From positions 1-5,756 of the forward strand of contig VXON01000036.1 in NCBI GenBank assembly GCA_009840065.1: 5,756 nt of DNA, written 5' to 3'. The notes under the pieces are model-generated. The model searched no databases, was not told the DNA's origin, and saw only the letters and a program-made list of their open reading frames with translations. The translations under genes were made by a program, and so were the position numbers. This document shows positions 1-5,675 of this stretch, one piece after another. This stretch comes from Cenarchaeum sp. SB0662_bin_33. Its GTDB lineage: Archaea; Thermoproteota; Nitrososphaeria; Nitrososphaerales; Nitrosopumilaceae. How positions within the stretch are numbered: position 1 is the first letter of the stretch; each line of letters opens with the position of its first letter.

Positions 1-68
1 TCTTTCTATGTCTGATGGGATATCATATCATTACTATATAAATCTGATCGTTGAAAAATTAGAATTAA

Positions 69-86
69 AGTCAAATTTATTTGACT
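69..86. repeat. 18-bp near-perfect dyad followed by a T-rich stretch
   Basis: Two 8-base arms, AGTCAAAT and ATTTGACT, are exact reverse complements separated by two bases. A T-rich stretch (around 93-101) follows on the plus strand. This could be the terminator of a plus-strand gene lying left of the window, or an operator-like dyad bound by a dimeric regulator. The sequence alone does not decide between them. Confidence 0.4.
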
Positions 87-404
87 AGTACATTATATTT
101 TTATGATCATTAACATATACTAGAAGATTGTACACATAAAGATCAAAGGATTCGTTAAGGGGCATATATTATCTGGACGCGGCCCTGCCCCGACCAAGTA
201 CTCAACTTCAAAAAGCAAAACACTTGCACACAAAAAACGCCCATGGTAAGGGGTGTCTAGGCATGAGGGGTTCTTTATATCATGCCATGACATGTATGAT
301 GGTCATATGAAACACCAAATGGAGTTCAAAGTTGTAAAACTCTGGGAGATGTAGTGATCTGGCAGGGATGAATCCTTTATTCCTACGGGGGAATTCAGTA
401 ACCC

Positions 405-413
405 ATTAATCAT
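405..413 (+). promoter_or_regulatory. Weak candidate TATA box for the helicase gene
   Basis: The string ATTAATCAT is centred about 28 bases before the ATG at 437. That is the spacing expected for an archaeal leaderless transcript. It is a poor match to an archaeal TATA box, and no Shine-Dalgarno sequence precedes the ATG, so the call rests mainly on spacing. Confidence 0.2.
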
Positions 414-436
414 AGGTATCATATCGGGTTGTTATA

Positions 437-1939
437 ATGAAGTATGTTGAGAGGAAATACATCCGCCCAGATACCATGGAGTATAGGGACTATCAGGTAA
501 ATCTGGCCCATGATGCTTCCAATGAAAATTGTATTGTTGTGCTGCCTACCGGTCTTGGCAAGACTGCGGTTGGACTATACGTAATGACAGATTATCTGGC
601 CCGAAATACCGGCGGCTCGCTGTTCCTAGCACCCACCAGAGTACTGACCAATCAGCACTATGACTTTCTTAGAAACACAATGACTTTGGATGACATCTCG
701 CTGGTAACCGGCGAGGATCCTATACAGAAGCGGAAGCAGAGGTGGATAGCTAGCGTTGTATGTGCAACACCTGAGATTGCTCGAAACGACTTTGAGCGGG
801 GCATTGTCCATCCCAGCCAGTTTAATCTGGTTATATTTGATGAGGTGCATCGCGCCGTGGGGGATTATGCGTATACTTCCATTGCTCAGAGATTCGTTGG
901 CAGGGATGTCCGAATAATGGGCATGACTGCCACATTGCCCAGTGAGATGGAGAAGGCTACTGAGATTGTAACCCGGCTTCGCATATCCAAGGTGGTTGAA
1001 CGTACCGAACAGAGTGATGATGTCAAGCCATACATACAGGATACATCTACGCAGTGGGTCATGATTGACCTACCTCCGGAGATGATTCGCATGCAACAGG
1101 ATCTTAAGAGATCACTGACTGACCGATATGACATACTAAAGAGCAACGGCACACTAAGTCTGGGCACGCCCTCACTATCTACACTGCTTAAGATACGCCA
1201 GCGCATATTCTCCCAGCATCGCGGTCTGATAGTGCCCCTGATGAGTGCAATTCGCATACACTATGCCCTGAACATACTGGAGGCTCATGGAATTACGCCG
1301 TTTTTGAACTTTTGTGATCGTACTCGTAAGAAAGGTGGTCCTGGAACAATTGATCTGCTGGATAATGATATATTCTTCTCTAGAACCATTCGTGATGCCA
1401 CATATTACCAATCTCGGGGGCTTGAACACCCAAAGATTCCAAAACTGCGCGAACTATTGGAGAAGATATCCGGCAAGGTACTGATATTTGCCAGTTATCG
1501 GGATACCGTGGATGTGATATATAATCATCTACAAAAGATGAATATACCATCGGCCATCCTGATAGGCAAGGCCGGCAAGACCGGCCTGAAACAGAAGAAA
1601 CAGATTGAGACGGTACAAAAGTTTCGAGATGGTCAATATAGAGTGTTGATTGCTACCCGAGTGGGTGAGGAGGGCTTGGACATAGCCGAGGTGAACCACG
1701 TAATATTTTATGATAATGTGCCAAGCTCAATACGCTATGTACAACGAAAGGGTCGTACCGGAAGAAAGAATACTGGAAAATTAATAGTACTCATTGCAAA
1801 GAATACAATAGATGAGACCTATTACTGGGTGGGAAAGAGAAAGGTAAAGGCTGCCAGCAATGTCGGCAACAAGATGACCCGTCTGCTAAACGAGAATAAA
1901 AGGGAGCCTGCACAGACCAGCATCGACGCATTCACTTAA
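437..1939 (+). CDS. Hef/FANCM-type DEAH-like superfamily 2 DNA helicase without nuclease domain
   Basis: This is an ATP-dependent helicase or translocase of the archaeal Hef (FANCM/MPH1-like) family, which acts on branched DNA at stalled forks. All the SF2 motifs are visible: RDYQ (residues 17-20), Walker A PTGLGKT (37-43), the DEVH box (135-138), TAT motif III (164-166), motif V starting IATRVGEEGLDI (405-416) and motif VI QRKGRTGR (436-443). The segment between the two RecA lobes (about 205-340) fits the helical insert of Hef, and HPKIPKLRELL (331-341) is the family's usual entry to lobe 2. Euryarchaeal Hef continues into an ERCC4/XPF nuclease; this 500-residue protein stops after the helicase. 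The last eight residues, QTSIDAFT, resemble a PCNA-interacting (PIP) box. The ATG at 437 puts the RDYQ motif at the usual short distance from the N-terminus. No Shine-Dalgarno is present, so the message is probably leaderless. It converges on the binding-protein gene. An RNA-helicase role is possible but less likely given the Hef-like insert. Confidence 0.9.
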   Translation: MKYVERKYIRPDTMEYRDYQVNLAHDASNENCIVVLPTGLGKTAVGLYVMTDYLARNTGGSLFLAPTRVLTNQHYDFLRNTMTLDDISLVTGEDPIQKRKQRWIASVVCATPEIARNDFERGIVHPSQFNLVIFDEVHRAVGDYAYTSIAQRFVGRDVRIMGMTATLPSEMEKATEIVTRLRISKVVERTEQSDDVKPYIQDTSTQWVMIDLPPEMIRMQQDLKRSLTDRYDILKSNGTLSLGTPSLSTLLKIRQRIFSQHRGLIVPLMSAIRIHYALNILEAHGITPFLNFCDRTRKKGGPGTIDLLDNDIFFSRTIRDATYYQSRGLEHPKIPKLRELLEKISGKVLIFASYRDTVDVIYNHLQKMNIPSAILIGKAGKTGLKQKKQIETVQKFRDGQYRVLIATRVGEEGLDIAEVNHVIFYDNVPSSIRYVQRKGRTGRKNTGKLIVLIAKNTIDETYYWVGKRKVKAASNVGNKMTRLLNENKREPAQTSIDAFT

Positions 1940-2060
1940 TATGTGATAATTTGGCACCTATCCAAGATGTCTATATAGTGTAATAATATATGATCAAATT
2001 CTCAAAAATTAATGTTGCGTACAAATAGTATAACTCTCAATAATTCTACAAAAATCACAC

Positions 2061-2073
2061 TCATTTATTTTAT
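2061..2073 (+). terminator. Candidate T-rich terminator of the helicase transcript
   Basis: TCATTTATTTTAT lies about 120 bases downstream of the helicase stop. Archaeal termination often needs only a U-rich tract. No stable hairpin precedes it, and other short T-runs nearby could serve instead. Confidence 0.25.
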
Positions 2074-2263
2074 ACGATTGTGTCTAATATGTTTTGAGAA
2101 TCAGATGAACAATCAAAAAAAAAAAACATCCAACCACCATAGTTACTAGGTAGATTACCTAAGCGTTCATCATAAAGGGGGATGATATCATGGTCACTGG
2201 GGCAGATTAATTTCAAATTACTATGTCACATGTAAAATGATCATCAGCCACGTTTTCAAGAGA

Positions 2264-2281
2264 ATTAAAAAATAAAAAATA
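2264..2281 (-). terminator. T-tract terminator of the binding-protein gene
   Basis: Immediately after the minus-strand TAA stop (2282-2284) the transcript reads AUUUUUUAUUUUUUAAU, two six-U runs within 17 bases. This is a typical archaeal U-tract terminator. A further T12 run (2126-2115 on the minus strand) lies downstream. Confidence 0.6.
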
Positions 2282-4648
2282 TTAGGAAATGTCATCATCT
2301 ATTGGATTAAACTGTCGCTCTGTCAACATCCACCCGTCTTCATCTATGATCCATATGGCATAGTTTCGGGGGACTAGATCTCCTGCCTCATTCAATATAG
2401 TGTTTCCACTGGCTCCCACATAAGTGGATGCCACATCGTGAAATACAGTCTTAATGGTACCGGCATCTGTGGCTCCAGACTGCAACATAGATAGGCCAAC
2501 AAGCCATGTGGCATCATATGCACTGTATATGTAGCCCGTTGGAATCTCTCCGTGTACTTCCAAGAAGTGTTCTTGTACGTGGTGGTGTGTACCAGTATTA
2601 ACATCTGCAGGTCTCATGGCGGTAAATTGTATGGATTTGACCAAATCACTTGTTATCGGATCATCCAGAATGTTGGTCTTAGGTACAAACGTCTCTGACC
2701 CGAACCATCGAATTTCATTTAGTATGTCATATCTAGCAGCAGCTTGCATTATTGGTACTGATTCGTCAAACGATGTCATGAACACTGCTACCTTATCTGC
2801 TCCGTATTCGTCTACTAGTGCCTGAACTTGATCAGCTAGTTCAGATACAGAGACAGCGAAATCAGCTAACAGAGGCTCATAACGTATACCGTCTGAAACC
2901 ACATAACCTCTTGATTCTGCTCTATCCTTGACTTCGTTGACTAGGCCATCGCCGTAAGCATCTCCCAGCCATATTGGGACTACTGCCTTTATGCCTTCTA
3001 CTTCAAGCAATTTGCTCACTCCGGCACCCTGATGGATATCATCAACGGCTATTCTGAATATACTATCATTGGCTATAGCCAAAGTAGGGGCGGTTGAACA
3101 ACAGCTTATAATCATCATGTTGTTGGTATCTGCATATGATTTTACCTGCGTTACTTCACCAGATGGTCTAGGACCTATTACAATATCAATACCCTTTGCT
3201 AGCAGTCCCTGTACCTTCTCTAATGCTATTGGTGGAAGTGATGTCGAGTCTTCAGAGATCACATTCAAGTGCCATTCTTCATTTATCGACTGCAAAAATT
3301 TGTTAAAATCTTCTGCACCCAGATCAGTAGCTTCACGTGTGGCGTAACCCGTAGATGAGCTTCTACCCGTAAGTGGATAAAGCGATCCCACCGTTACTTC
3401 ACCAGTAAGATCATTACTTGGTATTAGCAGATCTCTAATAGCAGAGTACTTGTCTGTTGATATCCAAGCACCATCCTCTATTCTCAACACCTGGTAGTGA
3501 GCTACTGCCAGATCACCTGCATCATTAAGCGCTGTAGATCCTGTAGCACTACTATGGGTTGCTGCCACGTCATACAGTACGCTCTTAATATATGTCGAAT
3601 CTGCACTATTTGCCGTCATTATGGCTTTGCCCAATACCCATACAGAATCGTATGCCGGATAAGCAAACGCAGTGGGCTCAGCACCCAACTGTTCTGTCAA
3701 ACGGTCTTGAACACTTTCTCTATCTGGACCAGAACTAAGCAAGATTCGCATCGCCGTATAGCTTACTTTATCGGTAAATGCGGATGCAATTCTATCATTA
3801 ATCAGTTCTGCCGAATCAGCAGTAGACTCTGTTCCATACCAAGATACATCTCCGAGTATTGGGTGTTGTGACGCAGATTGAACTAATCTAGTAATCTCAT
3901 CAAACGCAATCACAAAGATTGCTACATTTTCGGCACCGTGTTTATCGCTCATCTCTTGCACATACTTTGCTAAAAGATCCATCTCCAATGACAGTTCGGG
4001 TGTGTCGGGCGCATACCTTACTCCAGCGTGCACTTCGCCACCTCTAGACTCAAAGTTAGCTGCGACTTCATCCCGCAGGTCATCACCATATGCGTCTCCT
4101 CTCCAAACTGGAACCAATGCTTTAATATCGTCTCTGGCAAGAATCTTACCTAATGCATTGCCTTGGTTTTTGTCATCTGGTACAAATCTATAGATACTGT
4201 CGCCAGATATAGCTAGACTAGGTGCCGTTGAGCAACAACTCATTACTAACATGTTATTGCTGTCAGCATAGCCCTTGATATTTTGTATATTGCCACTCGT
4301 TGCTGGCCCTATTATGTTACTAATTCCTCGTGCATTGAGGGACTGTATCTTTTCTAATGCTATAGTGGGGTTGGTAGCTGTGTCTTCTGAGGACAGTACA
4401 AGCCACCACTGGGCACCTGTTTCTTCAAGGTATGTATTAAAGTCCTCAACTGCCAACTCGGCTGCAGCATGAATTTGTATACCAGTGGAGCTTATGTCAC
4501 CTGTTAGTGGAAATAGACCTCCGATGTTTATAGGTCCAGACAAGGGTGTCCCATCCATCATCATCTTGTCATCAGTCTGCGCAAATGCGCTACTAGTCAA
4601 TGTAATTGCAAACATTGTAACGATTGTCACTGTAAGAATTTTTATCAT
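2282..4648 (-). CDS. Secreted tandem (double-module) ABC-type solute-binding protein, LivK/ANF-receptor family
   Basis: The protein has 788 residues from this start (the upstream ATG at 4675 would give 797; numbering below counts from that one). A signal peptide starts at Met10, MIKILTVTIV, and ends near SSAFA-QTDD. No lipobox cysteine is present and no C-terminal membrane anchor is seen; the protein ends DDDIS. Two homologous type-I periplasmic-binding modules follow, about 48-420 and 425-797. Each carries IGGLFPLTG/VGSLYPLTG, AVEDFN/GAEDFN, IALEK, IIGP/VIGP, a ligand-pocket SCCSTAP motif (146-152 and 524-530), GDAYGD, and a closing NDAGDL/NEAGDL element. The family (COG0683-like) binds branched-chain amino acids, amides, urea or related solutes for ABC import, and some members are sensors. 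The ligand here is unknown, and no permease or ATPase gene lies in the window. A well-placed TATA box supports the start at 4648. The second module alone has a His-rich segment (HHH at 697-699). Confidence 0.88.
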   Translation of the reverse strand: MIKILTVTIVTMFAITLTSSAFAQTDDKMMMDGTPLSGPINIGGLFPLTGDISSTGIQIHAAAELAVEDFNTYLEETGAQWWLVLSSEDTATNPTIALEKIQSLNARGISNIIGPATSGNIQNIKGYADSNNMLVMSCCSTAPSLAISGDSIYRFVPDDKNQGNALGKILARDDIKALVPVWRGDAYGDDLRDEVAANFESRGGEVHAGVRYAPDTPELSLEMDLLAKYVQEMSDKHGAENVAIFVIAFDEITRLVQSASQHPILGDVSWYGTESTADSAELINDRIASAFTDKVSYTAMRILLSSGPDRESVQDRLTEQLGAEPTAFAYPAYDSVWVLGKAIMTANSADSTYIKSVLYDVAATHSSATGSTALNDAGDLAVAHYQVLRIEDGAWISTDKYSAIRDLLIPSNDLTGEVTVGSLYPLTGRSSSTGYATREATDLGAEDFNKFLQSINEEWHLNVISEDSTSLPPIALEKVQGLLAKGIDIVIGPRPSGEVTQVKSYADTNNMMIISCCSTAPTLAIANDSIFRIAVDDIHQGAGVSKLLEVEGIKAVVPIWLGDAYGDGLVNEVKDRAESRGYVVSDGIRYEPLLADFAVSVSELADQVQALVDEYGADKVAVFMTSFDESVPIMQAAARYDILNEIRWFGSETFVPKTNILDDPITSDLVKSIQFTAMRPADVNTGTHHHVQEHFLEVHGEIPTGYIYSAYDATWLVGLSMLQSGATDAGTIKTVFHDVASTYVGASGNTILNEAGDLVPRNYAIWIIDEDGWMLTERQFNPIDDDIS
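2285..3403 (-). repeat. Second binding module of the tandem duplication (residues 425-797)
   Basis: This segment encodes module 2, with VGSLYPLTG, IALEKVQ, YADTNNM, SCCSTAPTLAI and GDAYGDGL matching module 1. It is nearly the same length as module 1 (about 373 residues each). The short linker between modules is around IPSNDLTG (418-425). Confidence 0.8.
3416..4534 (-). repeat. First binding module of the tandem duplication (residues 48-420)
   Basis: This segment encodes module 1 of the binding protein. Its marker strings IGGLFPLTG, IALEKIQ, YADSNNM, SCCSTAPSLAI and GDAYGDDL recur in the same order and spacing in module 2. The nucleotide sequences differ widely, so the duplication is old, not a recent DNA repeat. 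Confidence 0.8.
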
Positions 4649-4670
4649 TGAACACAAGTCATATTTTAGT

Positions 4671-4690
4671 GTCATATAACTATTTTTGAA
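4671..4690 (-). promoter_or_regulatory. TATA/BRE promoter of the binding-protein gene
   Basis: Read on the minus strand, the sequence is TTCAAAAATAGTTATATGAC. The TTATAT core (4679-4674) is centred about 28 bases before the ATG at 4648, and the A-rich string just upstream can serve as a BRE. This spacing predicts a transcript starting at or next to that ATG. The alternative upstream ATG (4675-4673) lies inside the TATA box itself and so would not be transcribed. Confidence 0.6.
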
Positions 4691-5057
4691 AGTGCAGTAG
4701 ATGGAAATGTGCGCATGGGGTGCATCTAGATGTGATGAAATTACATTGCCGAGTGTCGTCCATTCGAGACAATATCTGTGTCATATTGTGGTTAGTAGCC
4801 TCATCTGAGTATCGATGCATGCAGAGTAATGGTCGCCGTAAAAAGACGTGCGCAGAATGGCGCTACATCCGATTTCACATGGCAAAGGCATGCGTTAGCC
4901 AGGGTCTGACGGGACGACGCGCCGGATAGATTCCTTGGAGAACACATCCAAATACCTAGAGAATATCTTTAGTGTGGTGATTCTGTTATCCCTTTCAAAC
5001 ATGTCAGTAGTTCAAAAAGTGAATATTAACAAATGAGTTTTTGATAAATCAAAATTG

Positions 5058-5091
5058 GTTGAAAAAATTTATGTAATTAATCAACTTTTTT
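5058..5091 (+). terminator. Hairpin plus T6, terminator-like
   Basis: GTTGA (5058-5062) pairs with TCAAC (5081-5085), and six T follow directly (5086-5091). A second small dyad, TTGAT-AA-ATCAA, lies at 5041-5052. This would end a plus-strand transcript coming from the 4700-4930 stretch. The stem is short, so the call is tentative. Confidence 0.3.
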
Positions 5092-5094
5092 AAA

Positions 5095-5112
5095 AAACGC
5101 GCATAAATATTA
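5095..5112 (+). promoter_or_regulatory. Leaderless-type archaeal promoter before ATG 5131
   Basis: The string CATAAATATTAA (5102-5113) is a good archaeal TATA-like box centred about 25 bases before the ATG at 5131. An A-rich BRE-like stretch, TAAAAAACG, sits directly upstream. The layout matches the promoter of the binding-protein gene in this window and suggests a leaderless message starting at 5131. Confidence 0.45.
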
Positions 5113-5130
5113 AGTGCATGTTGTTCAGGT

Positions 5131-5226
5131 ATGGTTAGTAACAAACCAAAAACAGAACACGCACTACAACGTAAGAGGTCAACCCCCCCTCACATGAATG
5201 ACAACCTTGGCGTGATTAGGCAGTGA
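5131..5226 (+). pseudogene. Start of a gene apparently cut by the insertion element
   Basis: From ATG 5131 the frame reads MVSNKPKTEHALQ, then passes into the left inverted repeat of the IS relic at 5170-5171 and stops at 5224-5226. The last 18 codons are therefore encoded by the insertion element. The promoter-to-ATG spacing supports a real former gene start, but 13 native codons are too few to identify it. Sequence right of the element (5676-5756) does not give an obvious continuation: simple joining at the element ends runs into a stop. Alternatively the frame is chance, or a short 31-residue peptide is made. Confidence 0.25.
5171..5187 (+). repeat. Left terminal inverted repeat of the IS66-like element
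   Basis: GTAAGAGGTCAACCCCC is the exact reverse complement of 5659-5675. The C preceding it (5170) also pairs with the G at 5676. It sits just downstream of the transposase-fragment stop. Confidence 0.85.
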
Positions 5227-5654
5227 TGGTCCTGTGTATATTCCGTAGAAGATTTTGATCTTGATCATCCCATCGTACTGTATCTGTTCTAAACATCAAC
5301 CGTATCTTTCTATGCAGGACAGGACGCCTGAGAGTGCGTTCAGATTTATTGTTGGTTGGAGGCATTCCTGGACATCTAATATTTGGGACAGCATTGAGTA
5401 ATGTTACACCAAAATCATGACCTAGTTTCTGGTAGATTGAGTTATTTTGTCACTACAGACCCTCATCACTAATGTCAGGCGGTAGCAGTCTGGCGTGGTA
5501 TTGAAGTTCATGGTGCAGTTCGATTAATAATCCACCCTGTGTTGCGGCCAGCAGCTCTGCTTCACGCAGTATGTGTACCCAACACCGCTGTATAGTTTGG
5601 AATTTCATACCCGTCCACCACTATAGTGCAGGCAATGTACACCTTTGAAGGAGA
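5216..5654 (-). pseudogene. C-terminal fragment of an IS66-type DDE transposase, frameshifted and with stops
   Basis: Translating the minus strand gives YIACTIVVDGYEIPNY (5639 downward), then after a frameshift near 5593-5600 IQRCWVHILREAELLA. The frame continues through DISDEGL, hits two consecutive stops (TAG TGA, about 5452-5457), and goes on in the same frame with RCPGMPPTNNKSERTLR and RPVLHRKIR to a TAA at 5216-5218. The VVDGY segment (Asp at 5613-5615), the RCWxHxLREAE segment and the PPTNNxSERxLR segment (Glu at 5339-5341) are the second Asp region, the Cys-His region and the catalytic Glu region of the IS66 transposase family. The first catalytic Asp and the N-terminal domains are absent. 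About 146 of the several hundred codons normal for the family remain. It cannot make an active transposase. Confidence 0.8.
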
Positions 5655-5658
5655 TTAA

Positions 5659-5675
5659 GGGGGTTGACCTCTTAC
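5659..5675 (-). repeat. Right terminal inverted repeat of the IS66-like element
   Basis: Read on the minus strand this is GTAAGAGGTCAACCCCC, identical to the left end. It abuts the surviving transposase fragment with almost no spacer, which marks where the internal deletion removed the 5' part of the gene. Confidence 0.85.

Larger units (their letters stand above)
1..436. other. Non-coding leader region upstream of the helicase
   Basis: No open frame of useful length and no tRNA or rRNA signature was seen on either strand. The stretch holds the dyad at 69-86, TATA-like strings at 35-43 and 274-280 that could be promoters of unknown target, and a hairpin-rich segment around 340-400. The TATA-like string at 274-280 could give the helicase a long 5' leader of roughly 130 bases, but the weak box near 405-413 would give a leaderless message instead. 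Confidence 0.5.
1940..2281. other. Convergent AT-rich spacer
   Basis: The 342 bases between the two convergent stops contain no credible gene. They hold a 10-base inverted repeat (ATTCTCAAAA at 1998-2007 and its complement at 2092-2101, about 84 bases apart), a run of twelve A at 2115-2126, a small hairpin TAGGTA-GAT-TACCTA at 2147-2161, and the minus-strand terminator next to 2281. The A12 run reads as T12 on the minus strand and could be a backup terminator. Confidence 0.55.
4691..5130. other. Spacer with a GC-richer stretch and no recognised gene
   Basis: Positions about 4700-4930 are visibly richer in G and C than the AT-rich bases on either side. They contain a 69-codon plus-strand frame (4720-4929) and shorter frames on both strands, none with a recognisable domain. 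A degraded gene or a structured RNA is possible. From about 4930 to 5130 the sequence is AT-rich and carries the hairpin and promoter listed separately. I do not call the 69-codon frame a gene: it has no convincing promoter and its composition, with many Cys and Arg, looks like chance. Confidence 0.4.
5171..5675 (-). mobile_element. Internally deleted IS66-family insertion element (relic, 505 bp)
   Basis: The ends are perfect inverted repeats: GTAAGAGGTCAACCCCC at 5171-5187 and its exact complement at 5659-5675, with one further matching base outside each end. IS66-family ends characteristically begin GTAA, and the segment between them encodes a broken C-terminal part of an IS66-like DDE transposase on the minus strand. 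Full IS66-type elements are well over 1 kb, so most of the 5' part of the transposase gene has been lost. The 8-base flanks (ACTACAAC left, GAAAAAGT right) do not match, so the target duplication expected for this family is missing or decayed. The order inside is right repeat, transposase fragment, then left repeat 28 bases after the transposase stop. Confidence 0.75.

Noticed and set aside
626..1429. Minus-strand frames of 74-123 codons inside the helicase gene
   Set aside because: They lie opposite conserved helicase motifs and have no family resemblance.
2616..4679. Several plus-strand frames of 60-124 codons opposite the binding-protein gene
   Set aside because: They are antisense shadows of a well-supported long gene and show no domain features or promoters of their own.
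4755..4775. CCATTCGAGAC as a tRNA T-arm
   Set aside because: The flanking bases do not form a T-stem, acceptor stem or anticodon arm.
4720..4929. 69-codon plus-strand frame as a protein gene
   Set aside because: It shows no recognisable domain and no promoter at a convincing distance, and its Cys/Arg-rich composition looks like translated non-coding DNA. The stretch is described as a GC-richer spacer instead.
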